A stretch of DNA of 64,000 nt, taken from positions 24,373,219 through 24,437,218 of the forward strand of contig NC_091175.1 of NCBI RefSeq assembly GCF_040958095.1, given 5' to 3'. Positions within the stretch are counted from its first letter, which is position 1; each line of letters opens with the position of its first letter. Below the pieces are notes generated by a model that saw only the letters and a program-made list of their open reading frames with translations, had not been told where the DNA came from and ran no database searches. Made by a program: the position numbers and the translations under genes. The DNA comes from Procambarus clarkii. Its lineage: Eukaryota > Arthropoda > Malacostraca > Decapoda > Cambaridae. This document shows positions 20,473 to 30,371 of the stretch, piece after piece.

Positions 20473-23409
20473 CTATAACCACCCAATCCCACTCATATAC
20501 TTGTCCAACCCGTGCTTGAAACAATCGAGGGACCCCACCTCCACAATGTTACGCGGCAATTGGTTCCACAAATCAACAACCCTGTTACTGAACCAGTATT
20601 TACCCAAGTCTTTCCTAAATCTAAACTTATCCAATTTATATCCATTGTTTCGTGTTCTGTCCTGTGTTGATACTTTTAATACCCTATTAATATCCCCCCG
20701 GTTATGTCCATTCATCCACTTGTAAACCTCTATCATGTCACCCCTAACTCTTCGCCTTTCCAGTGAATGCAACTTAAGCTTTGTTAATCTTACTTCATAT
20801 GAAAGATTTCTAATTTGGGGAATTAACTTAGTCATCCTACGCTGGACACGTTCAAGTGAATTTATATCCATTCTATAATATGGCGACCAAAACTGAACTG
20901 CATAATCTAAATGGGGCCTAACTAGAGCAAGATATAGCTTGAGAACCACACCAGGTGTCTTGTTACTAACGCTGCGATTAATAAATCCAAGTGTCCGATT
21001 TGCCTTATTACGAACATTTATGCATTGATCCTTTTGTTTTAAATTCTTACTAATCATAACTCCCAGATCCCTTTCGCAATCCGACTTCGCAATCACAACA
21101 CCATCTAGCTCGTATCTTGTAACTCTATCATCATTACCTAACCTCAGAACTTTACATTTATCAGCATTAAACTGCATCTGCCAATCCTTTGACCATTTCA
21201 AAACCCTATCTAGATCAACTTGAAGTGATAGTGAGTCCTCCTCCGAATTAATTTCCCTACCGATTTTCGTATCATCGGCAAATTTGCAAATGTTGCTACT
21301 CAAACCTGAATCTAAATCATTTATATATATTATAAACAACAGAGGTCCCAGGACAGAGCCTTGAGGCACTCCACTTACAACATTTTCCCACTCTGACTTA
21401 ATTCCATTTATACTAACTCTCTGTTTCCTTTGGTATAGCCATGCCCTAATCCAGCTTAATATAGCACCCCCAATACCATGAGACTCTATTTTTTTAATCA
21501 GTCTTTCATGTGGCACTGTATCAAAAGCTTTGCTAAAGTCAAGGTATACAACATCGCAATCCTTACCACTATCAACTGCCTCAACAATGCTAGAATAAAA
21601 AGATAACAAATTTGTTAAACATGAACGGCCATTTATAAAACCATGTTGCGACTCAATTATTAATTTATGTTTTTCAAGATGAAGACGAATTTTATTTGCT
21701 ATTATAGATTCGAGTAACTTTCCCACAATAGACGTTAGGCTAATTGGTCGATAGTTAGACGCAAGTGATCTATCTCCTTTCTTAAAAACTGGTATCACAT
21801 TAGCAACTTTCCAAAACTCTGGCACTCTGCCTGACTCTATTGATTTATTAAATATGGTTGACAGTGGGTCACAAAGCTCCTCTTTGCATTCTTTAAGCAC
21901 CCTGGCAAACACTTCATCCGGCCCTGGGGATTTGTTTGGTTTGAGTTTTACTATTTGTTTAAGAACATCCTCCCTGGTAACTGCTAAACTCGTCAACCTG
22001 TCCTCGTCCCCACCCACATAGACTTGTTCGGCTGAAGGCATATTGTTAAGTTCCTCTTTAGTAAATACAGATACAAAATATTTATTAAAAATACTACTCA
22101 TCTCTTCATCACTATCTGTTATTTGACCTGTCTCAGTTTTTAATGGACCTATCCTTTCCCTAGTCTTAGTACGATATAACTGAAAAAACCCTTTAGGATT
22201 TGTCTTTGCTTGCCCTGCTATGCGAACTTCATAGTTCCTTTTTGCTTTCCTTATCTCTTTTTTAACATTTCTAACCAGTTGTACGAATTCCTTTTCTAAA
22301 GTGACCTCCCCATTTTTAATCCTTTTGTACCAAGCTCTCTTTTTACCTATAAGGTTCTTCAAATTCTTTGTTATCCACTTTGGGTCATTAGTATACGATC
22401 TATTCAATTTGTATGGTATACTACGTTCCTGTGCTTTGTTTAGAATATTCTTAAATAAGTTATATATTGAATCCACATCGAAATCCCCATTTAAGTCACC
22501 TATCGCTGGGTTCATGTCTCGCTCCAAGACCGGCCCACACCCCATACCCAAGCCTTTCCAATCAATTTGACCCAAAAAATTTCTTAGGCTATTAAAATCA
22601 GCTTTTCGAAAATCTGGCACTTTAACAGAATTTTCTCCTACTGGTCTATTCCATTCTATGCTAAATCTGATTTCTTTGTGATCACTGCTCCCTAGCTCAC
22701 TCCCTATTTCGATGTCATTAATTTGCGTTTCCCTGTTAGTTAACACTAAATCTAAAATATTATTTTCCCGTGTTGGTTCCTTAATGTGTTGCGTAAGAAA
22801 GCAATCGTCAATTAATTCTAGAAAATCTTCTGCTTCACTATTCCCTGTTTTGTTCAACCAGTTTATTCCGCTAAAATTAAAGTCACCCATGACATAAATA
22901 CTGTTAGATCTAGATGCTCTAGATATTTCATCCCATAGATGCTTTGCTTCCATTCTGTCTAAATTTGGTGGCCTATATATTACTCCTATTATAATATTAT
23001 TAGCTTTTTCGTTTAATTCAATCCAAATAGTTTCTGTGTGTGGCTCTTTTTTGATTCCCTCTTTGAGACTACATTTCAAATTGTCCCTAACATATATGGC
23101 TACTCCACCTCCTCGTCTAATATATCTATCTGTGTGAAATAGTTTAAATCCATATATTTGATATTCAGCTAATAGTTCTCTATTTTCTACATTCATCCAC
23201 GTTTCGGTAAGTGCAATAATATCTATTTTTTCTGTGCAGACAAGAGCATTTAATTCGTTAATTTTATTTCTTAGACTTCTACTGTTAGTGTAATATACCC
23301 TAAGTGAATTGTTATTTTGCGGACCTTCTCTTTCCCTGATCGTTTTGCCAATTCCTTTCTCCCACAAACACATACTTTTATTACCTCCTTCCTCCAAATC
23401 AATTCCCAT
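20473..23409 (-). CDS. CR1 ORF2, endonuclease-reverse transcriptase, intact (copy L)
   Basis: 978 residues from the ATG at 23407-23409. Same domain order and catalytic residues as the copy at 15066-18002, from which it differs at only a handful of residues (for example KKEPHTET, DWKGLGM, NRSYTNDP, SYEVRLTK). ORF1 ends eleven bases upstream. Because it is uninterrupted and retains all motifs, this is one of two candidates for a functional enzyme. The truncated ORF1 and missing 5' promoter make independent mobility unlikely. Confidence 0.9.
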   Translation of the reverse strand: MGIDLEEGGNKSMCLWEKGIGKTIREREGPQNNNSLRVYYTNSRSLRNKINELNALVCTEKIDIIALTETWMNVENRELLAEYQIYGFKLFHTDRYIRRGGGVAIYVRDNLKCSLKEGIKKEPHTETIWIELNEKANNIIIGVIYRPPNLDRMEAKHLWDEISRASRSNSIYVMGDFNFSGINWLNKTGNSEAEDFLELIDDCFLTQHIKEPTRENNILDLVLTNRETQINDIEIGSELGSSDHKEIRFSIEWNRPVGENSVKVPDFRKADFNSLRNFLGQIDWKGLGMGCGPVLERDMNPAIGDLNGDFDVDSIYNLFKNILNKAQERSIPYKLNRSYTNDPKWITKNLKNLIGKKRAWYKRIKNGEVTLEKEFVQLVRNVKKEIRKAKRNYEVRIAGQAKTNPKGFFQLYRTKTRERIGPLKTETGQITDSDEEMSSIFNKYFVSVFTKEELNNMPSAEQVYVGGDEDRLTSLAVTREDVLKQIVKLKPNKSPGPDEVFARVLKECKEELCDPLSTIFNKSIESGRVPEFWKVANVIPVFKKGDRSLASNYRPISLTSIVGKLLESIIANKIRLHLEKHKLIIESQHGFINGRSCLTNLLSFYSSIVEAVDSGKDCDVVYLDFSKAFDTVPHERLIKKIESHGIGGAILSWIRAWLYQRKQRVSINGIKSEWENVVSGVPQGSVLGPLLFIIYINDLDSGLSSNICKFADDTKIGREINSEEDSLSLQVDLDRVLKWSKDWQMQFNADKCKVLRLGNDDRVTRYELDGVVIAKSDCERDLGVMISKNLKQKDQCINVRNKANRTLGFINRSVSNKTPGVVLKLYLALVRPHLDYAVQFWSPYYRMDINSLERVQRRMTKLIPQIRNLSYEVRLTKLKLHSLERRRVRGDMIEVYKWMNGHNRGDINRVLKVSTQDRTRNNGYKLDKFRFRKDLGKYWFSNRVVDLWNQLPRNIVEVGSLDCFKHGLDKYMSGIGWL

Positions 23410-23420
23410 ACCTCTATCTA

Positions 23421-24249
23421 CTAACAGTTTAAACCCAAACAAACACCTCTAACCACTTCTTCTAGCGAGTTCGCAACAGCAACAACCCCAGCTCTCGATA
23501 GATGCACCCCATCACGAGCATACATTTCATTTCTTCCATAGAAGTGTTCCCAGTTGTCTATGAAAGATATTGCATTTGATTTGCAATATCTTTCCAGCCG
23601 GCAATTGACACCAAGTGCCCTCGATATCCATTCATTTCCCACTCCCTTTCTTGGAAGAATGCCACATATGATCGGGATTCCTCCCTTGCTCCTAACTAAC
23701 TCTATGGCTGTTTTATACCTCTGAATCAGTTCCTCACTCCTGACTCGACCAACATCATTTCCTCCCACGCTAATGCAAATAATGGGATTGTTCCCATTAC
23801 CAGCCATAATATCATTCATGTTGTTTATAATATCACCAATGCCAGCTCCGGGATAGCAAACCCTTAACCTGTTCCCCCTATCTCTAGCACAAAACGTTCT
23901 ATCCAAATACCTTATCTGGGAATCTCCCACAACTAATGTTTGCTTAGGTACTTCCTTTACTTTCTGAGGGGCCTGCGCTTCCTTTCTCTTCGTTGCTTTC
24001 CCTTTTGCGCGATCCACAGTCTCTCCACAGCACTCGTCCTCCAAAACGTCAAATGAATTTGAAGTTGCTATGGCGTTTGAAGGCGGCTTTATCAAAGTCT
24101 TCTTAAGGCCCCTGTCTTTCGCAACTCTCCAAGACGAGGTCCCTTTACTGCTGGTCTCCTCCTTCGTTACTTCTCGTTGTTTTTTAAGCTGACGCACCTC
24201 CTCCCGCAGAAAGTCCAACTCTGTCCTCAGGGCTCCCACTAGAGTCACC
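23421..24249 (-). pseudogene. CR1 ORF1 esterase, near-complete but without start (copy L)
   Basis: The longest ORF1 here, about 275 codons. Order: coiled-coil-like LRTELDFLREEVRQLKKQ, Ser/Thr-rich and basic linker, then the SGNH domain with GDS codons at 23919-23927, GGND at 23754-23765 and DGVHL at 23499-23513. ORF1 proteins of CR1 bind RNA or membranes; the role of the esterase is not settled. The frame runs without a stop into the adjacent endonuclease fragment, giving a 483-codon chimeric frame (23421-24872) that is a by-product of insertion. Confidence 0.8.
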
Positions 24250-24784
24250 AGGCTATTAAAATCAGCTTTTCTTAAATCTGGCACTTTAACAGAATTTTCT
24301 CCTACAGGTCTATTCCATTCTATGCTAAATGTGATTATTTTGTGATCACTGTTCCCTAGCTCACTCCCTATTTCGATGTCATTAATTTGTGTTACCCTGT
24401 TAGTTAACACTAAATCTAAAATATTATTTTCCCGCGTTGGTTCCTTAATGTGTTGCGTAAGAAAGCAATCGTCAATTAATTCTAGAAAATCTTCTGCTTC
24501 ACTATTCCCTGTTTTGTTCAACCAGTTTATTCCGCTAAAATTAAAGTCACCCATGACATAAATACTGTTAGATCTAGATATTTCATCCCATAGATGCTTT
24601 GCTTCCAATCTGTCTAAATTTGGTGGCCTATATATAACTCCTATTATAATATTATTTGCTTTTTCGTTTAATTCTATCCAAATAGTTTCTGTGTGAGGCT
24701 CAGTTTTGATTACCTCTTTGAGACTACATTTCAAATTGTCCCTAACATATATGGCTACTCCCCCTCCTCGTCTAATATATCTAA
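24250..24784 (-). pseudogene. Old CR1 host element, segment 3 (endonuclease)
   Basis: Encodes the endonuclease from RRGGGVAIYVRD through GDFNFSG to SDHK and KADFNSL, with older differences (three residues missing in the DEIS-RSNS region, RVTQIND). It continues segment 2 at 20402 and is continued at 26058. Confidence 0.8.
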
Positions 24785-26057
24785 GAACATAAGAACATAA
24801 GAACAAAGGTAACTGCAGAAGGCCTATTGGCCCATACGAGGCAGCTCCTATTCTATAACCACCCAATCCCACTCATATACTTGTCCAACCCGTGCTTGAA
24901 ACAATCGAGGGACCCCACCTCCACAATGTTACGCGGCAATTGGTTCCACAAATCAACAACCCTGTTACTGAACCAGTATTTACCCAAGTCTTTCCTAAAT
25001 CTAAACTTATCCAATTTATATCCATTGTTTCGTGTTCTGTCCTGTGTTGATACTTTTAATACCCTATTAATATCCCCCCGGTTATGTCCATTCATCCACT
25101 TGTAAACCTCTATCATGTCACCCCTAACTCTTCGCCTTTCCAGTGAATGCAACTTAAGCTTTGTTAATCTTTCTTCATATGAAAGATTTCTAATTTGGGG
25201 AATTAACTTAGTCATCCTACGCTGGACACGTTCAAGTGAATTTATATCCATTCTATAATATGGCGACCAAAACTGAACTGCATAATCTAAATGGGGCCTA
25301 ACTAGAGCAAGATATAGCTTGAGAACCACACCAGGTGTCTTGTTACTAACGCTGCGATTAATAAATCCAAGTGTCCGATTTGCCTTATTACGAACATTTA
25401 TGCATTGATCCTTTTGTTTTAAATTCTTACTAATCATAACTCCCAGATCCCTTTCGCAATCCGACTTCGCAATCACAACACCATCTAGCTCGTATCTTGT
25501 AACTCTATCATCATTACCTAACCTCAGAACTTTACATTTATCAGCATTAAACTGCATCTGCCAATCCTTTGACCATTTCAAAACCCTATCTAGATCAACT
25601 TGAAGTGATAGTGAGTCCTCCTCCGAATTAATTTCCCTACCGATTTTCGTATCATCGGCAAATTTGCAAATGTTGCTACTCAAACCTGAATCTAAATCAT
25701 TTATATATATTATAAACAACAGAGGTCCCAGGACAGAGCCTTGAGGCACTCCACTTACAACATTTTCCCACTCTGACTTGATTCCATTTATACTAACTCT
25801 CTGTTTCCTTTGGTATAGCCATGCCCTAATCCAGCTTAATATAGCACCCCCAATACCATGAGACTCTATTTTTTTAATCAGTCTTTCATGTGGCACTGTA
25901 TCAAAAGCTTTGCTAAAGTCAAGGTATACAACATCGCAATCCTTACCACTATCAACTGCCTCAACAATGCTAGAATAAAAAGATAACAAATTTGTTAAAC
26001 ATGAACGGCCATTTATAAAACCATGTTGCGACTCAATTATTAATTTATGTTTTTCAA
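24785..26057 (-). mobile_element. CR1 copy N (minus), 5'-truncated
   Basis: Tail at 24785-24808, ORF2 from HKLIIESQHGF to SGIGWL. 5' truncation is at about 26057, with a few filler bases. ATCT occurs at both edges of the host sequence, a possible 4-base target duplication. Confidence 0.8.
24853..26057 (-). pseudogene. CR1 ORF2, reverse transcriptase palm and C-terminus (copy N)
   Basis: About 400 codons, uninterrupted, containing YLDFSKAFD, PQGS and FADDTK. The endonuclease and the reverse transcriptase N-terminus are missing. By chance it is in frame with host segment 4, producing a 427-codon frame (24853-26136) that starts at an ATG in the endonuclease remnant. Confidence 0.8.
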
Positions 26058-26343
26058 TTTTCAATCTATCTGTGTGAAATAGTTTAAATCTATTTATCTG
26101 ATATTCAGCTAATAGTTCTCTATTTTCTACATTCATCCACGTTTCGGTAAGTGCAATAATATCTATTTTTTCTGTGCAGACAGATTAATTCATTAATTTT
26201 ATTTCTTAGGCTTCTACTGTTAGTGTAATATATCCTAAGTGAATTGTTATTTTGAGGCCTTTTCTTTCCCTGATCATATTGCCAATTCTTTTCTCCCACG
26301 AACACATACTTTTATTACCTCCTTCCTCCAAATCAATTCCCAT
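26058..26343 (-). pseudogene. Old CR1 host element, segment 4 (ORF2 start)
   Basis: Encodes the first about 95 residues of ORF2 (MGIDLEEGG start at 26341-26343, TETW-like region) with a deletion and frame changes near 26180. The sequence follows on from segment 3 at 24784. Confidence 0.75.
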
Positions 26344-26354
26344 ACCACTATCTA

Positions 26355-27199
26355 CTAACAGTTTAAACCCAAACAAACACCTCTAACCACTGGTTCCAAC
26401 GAGTTCGCAACAGCAACAACCCCATCCCTCGATAGATGCACCCCATCACGAGCATACATTTCATTTCTTCCATAGAAGTGTTCCCAGTTGTCTATGAAAG
26501 ATATTGCATTTGATTTGCAATATCTTTCCTGCCGGCAATTGACACCAAGTGCCCTCGACATCCATTCATTTCCCACTCCCTTTCTTGGGAGTGGAATGCC
26601 ACATATGATCGGGATTCCTCCCTTGCTCCTAACTAATTCAATGGCTGTCCTGAATCTCTGTATTAGTTCCTCACTCCTAACTCGCCCAACATCATTACCC
26701 CCTGCACAAATACAAATAATGGGTTTGTTCTCATTTTCCGTCATAATATCATTCATGTTTCCAACAATATCACCAATTCCAGCTTCCAGATAACAAACCT
26801 TTAATCTGTTCCCCCTATCTCTGGTACAAAACGTTCTGTCTAAATACCTCACCTGGGAATCTCCCACAACCAAAATTCGCTTCGGCACCTCCTTAACTTT
26901 CTGAGCAGCCTGAGGGGCCTGCGCTCCGCCGCTCCTCGCTGCAGGCGCACCACAGCACTCGTCCTCAAACACGGCAATGAATTTGCTGTCCTTAGGGCGT
27001 CTGTAGGCGGCCTTGTCAAGGTCTTCTTAAGACCCCCTGTCCTTCGCGACTCTCCACGATGAGGTCTCGTCAACACTGGTCTCCTCCTTCGTTTCCTCCC
27101 GAAGTCTCAGCCGTCGTACCTCCTCCCGCAGGGAATCCATCTCTGCTCTCAGAGCTCCAACCAGACTCACCAAATCCTTCCATTATTGCAATAATAATG
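26355..27199 (-). pseudogene. Old CR1 host element, ORF1 esterase (diverged)
   Basis: SGNH-type ORF1 with GDSQVRYLDR, GGNDVGR and DGVHL blocks, plus the N-terminal LRAEMDSLREEVRRL coiled-coil-like segment near 27110-27160. It is clearly diverged from the young copies (SRDGVVAV, CGIPLPRKG with one extra codon). A frameshift lies in the linker near 26960-27010. It extends further 5' than any other ORF1 in the window. Confidence 0.75.
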
Positions 27200-27248
27200 T
27201 TACTCCAGAGCTCCAGCTAACACAACCTCTCACTGTGACAGCACCTGA
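27200..27248 (-). repeat. Inverted repeat arm 1 (49 bp), CR1 ORF1 5' region
   Basis: Perfect reverse complement of 29029-29077. Because it directly continues the ORF1 N-terminal region of the old CR1 (minus strand), I infer both arms are ORF1 5' sequence. Confidence 0.7.
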
Positions 27249-28988
27249 CTGATTAATAAATCCGAGTGTCCGATTTGCCTTATTACGAACATTTATGCAT
27301 TGATCCTTTTGTTTTAAATTCTTACTAATTATAACTCCCAGATCCCTTTCGCAATCCGAGTTCGCAATCTCAACACCATCTAGCTCGTATCTTGTAACTC
27401 TATCATCATTACCTAACCTCAGAACTTTACATTTATCAGCATTAAACTGCATCTGGCAATCCTTTGACCATTTCAAAACCCTATCTAGGTCAACTTGAAG
27501 TGATAGTGAGTCCTCCTCCGAATTAATTTCCCTACCGATTTTCGTATCATCGGCAAATTTGCAAATGTTGCTACTCAAACATGAATCTAAATCATTTATA
27601 TATATTATAAACAACAGAGGTCCCAGGACAGAGCCTTGAGGCACTCTACTTACAACATTTTCCCACTCTGACTTGAATCCATTTATAGTAACTCTCTGTT
27701 TCCTTTGGTATAGCCATGCCCTAATCCAGCTTAATATAGCACCCCCAATACGATGAGCCTCTATCTTTTTAATCAGTCTTTTATGTGGCACTGTATCAAA
27801 AGCTTTGCTAAAGTCAAGGTACACAACATCACAATCCTTACCACCATCAACTGCCTCAACTATGCTAAAATAAAAAGATAAAAAATTTGATAAACATGAA
27901 CGGCCATTTATAAAACCATGTTGCAACTCAATTATTAATTTATGTTTTTCAAGATGGAGACGAATTTTATTTGCTATTATAGATTCGAGTAACTTTCCCA
28001 CAATAGACGTTAGGCTAACTGGTCGATAGTTAGACGCAAGTGATCTATCTCCTTTCTTAAAAACTGGTATCACATTAGCAACTTTCCAAAACTCTGGCAC
28101 TCTGACTGACTCTATTGATTTATTAAATATGGTTGACAGTGGGTCACAAAGCTCCTCTTTGCATTCTTTAAGCACCCTGGCAAACACTTCATCCGGCCCT
28201 GGGGATTTGTTTGGTTTGAGTTTTACTATTTGTTTAAGAACATCCTCCCTGGTAACTGCTAAACTCGTCAACCTGTCCTCGTCCTCACCCACATAGACTT
28301 GTTCGGCTGAAGGCATATTGTTAAGTTCGTCTTTAGTAAATACAGATACAAAATATTTATTAAAAATACTACTCATAATCTTCATCACTATCTGTTATTT
28401 GACCTGTCTCAGTTTTTAATGGACCTATCCTTTCCCTAGTCTTTGTTCGATGTAACTGAAAAAACCCTTTAGGATTTGTCTTTTTTTCCCTGCTATGCGA
28501 ACTTCATAGTTTCTTTTTGCTTTCCTTATCTCTTTTTTAACATTTCTAACCAGTTGTACGAATTCCTGTTCTAAAGTGACCTCCCCATTTTTAATCCTTT
28601 TGTATCAAGCTCTCTTTTTACCTATAAGGTTCTTCAAATTCTTTGTTATCCACTTTGGATCAATAGTATTCGATCAATTCAATTTATATGGTATACTACG
28701 TTCCTGGGCTTCGCTTAGAATATTTTTAAATAGGTTATATTTTGAGTCCACATCGAAAACCCCTTTTACGTCGCCTATCGCTGGGTTCACGTCCAGCTCC
28801 AAGACCGGCCCAAACCCCATACCCAAGACTTTCCAATCTATTTGACCCAACAAATTTCTTTGGTTATTGAAATTAGCTTTTCGAAAATCAGGTACTTTAA
28901 CATAATTTTCTCCTGCAGATCTATTCCATTCTATGCTAAATCTGATTACTTTATGATCACTGTTCCCTAGCTCACTCCCTATTTCAGA
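27249..28988 (-). pseudogene. Old CR1 copy P, ORF2 without C-terminus
   Basis: Minus-strand ORF2 from LGFINQ back to SELGNSDHK in the endonuclease, including FADDTK and YLDFSKAFD. It lacks the C-terminal region and 3' tail on one side and the endonuclease N-terminus on the other. A frameshift lies near 28376, a deletion near 28485, and substitutions are many, so it is old. Both flanks are the 49-base inverted repeat. Confidence 0.8.
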
Positions 28989-29028
28989 TTGAATTACTAA
29001 GCCGCCCAAAAGGTGGCTGTTCAGTCAA

Positions 29029-29077
29029 TCAGGTGCTGTCACAGTGAGAGGTTGTGTTAGCTGGAGCTCTGGAGTAA
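29029..29077 (+). repeat. Inverted repeat arm 2 (49 bp)
   Basis: Perfect reverse complement of 27200-27248. It runs directly into a SINE at about 29081. Confidence 0.7.
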
Positions 29078-29080
29078 GTA

Positions 29081-29234
29081 GCTGACTAACACCCAGGTAC
29101 CTATTTTACTGCTAGGTAACAGGGGCATAGGGTGAAGGAAACTCTGCCCATTGTTTCTCGCCGGCGCCTGGGATCGATCCCAGGTCCACAGGATCACAAG
29201 TGCAGAGTGCTGTCCGCTCGGCCGACTGGCTCCC
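29081..29234 (-). repeat. tRNA-derived SINE, family I
   Basis: Read on the minus strand it has a tRNA-like head with A-box-like CGGCCGAGCGG and B-box-like GGGATCGATCCC. A conserved body follows, ending ACCTGGGTGTTAGTCAGC. The same sequence is at 38388-38547 and 44421-44664. The acceptor stem does not pair cleanly, so it is a SINE and not a tRNA gene. Confidence 0.75.
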
Positions 29235-29245
29235 TTATGATCACC

Positions 29246-29428
29246 TCACTCATGATTACCGTCTGTTAAAAGAACATGATACTTAAGGCCATTGGAGAAG
29301 TCATGTTGCTTTTTCCACTGTTGGTGTGATAGATTTGTGAGTGCAGGTGCGGCATAATCGATCACTGATCTGACTGCCTGTACATAGTATGTGCGAAGTT
29401 GAAAGCTTGAAGTTGCCCAAAACAATGC
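29246..29428 (-). pseudogene. Inverted 5' piece of the RNase H LINE
   Basis: On the minus strand encodes LRTYYVQAVRSVIDYAAPAL, the region after the reverse transcriptase. The next region (RAALGAPMWTRLE) begins on the plus strand at 29430. Two consecutive protein segments on opposite strands suggest a twin-priming inversion during insertion. Confidence 0.6.
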
Positions 29429-30301
29429 TATGAGAGCTGCACTGGGAGCCCCCATGTGGACCAGGCTTGAAACTCTTAGACTGGAGACGGGTTTGCCCTC
29501 TCTACAAGAAAGAATATCACAAAGGACAGCTACAATTATCAGTAAGATAATTATTTCTTCTGATCCAATCCCAGTACGGCAGGCTTTGGTGGTTGGACTA
29601 GGCCAAAACAATGGAAACTCTTGGGTTGCAAGAGTAGGAAAAGTCCTAAACAGACTACATTTAAAAAACATGATTCTTGATAGAGAGGGTGATCATCAAA
29701 TTACACTCCTTCCGCGCCGTGGGAAGAGCCTACTTTCAAAATAGTAATAGAAAGTCTCCCAATGAAAAAGGCTGCCTATGATCCGACAATCCTAAGGCGC
29801 ATAATAGAAGAGCAAATGTATAGCATAGCAGTAGCAGGAGCCACCCACATCTTCACAGACGGATCGGTGGACACAGAAAATGAGAGTGCTGGCGCTGCTC
29901 TTTGCACGACCAGCGTTCAAGCATATTGGAGACTGGGAGGACTAGTATCATCAACCCAAACTGAGCTGTTCGCCATACAACAGGCATTCGCATATGTGAT
30001 TGCACAAAACACTCAAAATGCAATCATACACACAGACTCAAAAGCTGCACTTCAAATACTAGGACAGAAACAGTGGAAAGATAATGTGGAAATAATTACC
30101 ACCATTTTGTATCAAGGAGCAGTCGCTAAAGGCAAAGGCCTCAACATAACTTTAAACTGGATCCCATCCCATATTGGAATCCCATTAAATGAAAAAGCTG
30201 ATGAAATTGCTAAATTGGCAACTCGTCATCCAGTGATACATAAAACAATTCAACCCAGCCTAGAGAACATAAAAAACATCATCACCAAAAAACTCTCACA
30301 T
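29429..30301 (+). pseudogene. RNase H domain region of LINE ORF2
   Basis: First about 90 codons (RAALGAPMWTRLETLRLE) are the post-RT connector. A frameshift near 29700 separates them from the RNase H frame, which has an ATG at 29762. RNase H motifs: TDGSVD, STQTELFAIQ, HTDSKAAL and WIPSHIGIPLNEKADEIAK, giving the expected D-E-D-(H)-D set. It would remove the RNA strand after first-strand synthesis. The frame is cut by the inserted CR1 at SH in KKLSH and continues in frame at 33801. Confidence 0.8.
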
Positions 30302-30371
30302 AAGAACATAAGAACATAAGAACAAAGGTAACTGCAGAAGGCCTATTGGCCCATATGAGGCAGCTCCTATT

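Larger units (their letters stand above)
20403..24249 (-). mobile_element. CR1 copy L (minus), longest copy in the window
   Basis: Tail at 20403-20425, complete ORF2, and ORF1 reaching upstream to a leucine/glutamate-rich N-terminal coiled-coil-like segment. It lies between segments 2 and 3 of the old host CR1. No 5' untranslated region or ORF1 ATG is seen, so it is still 5' truncated. Confidence 0.85.
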
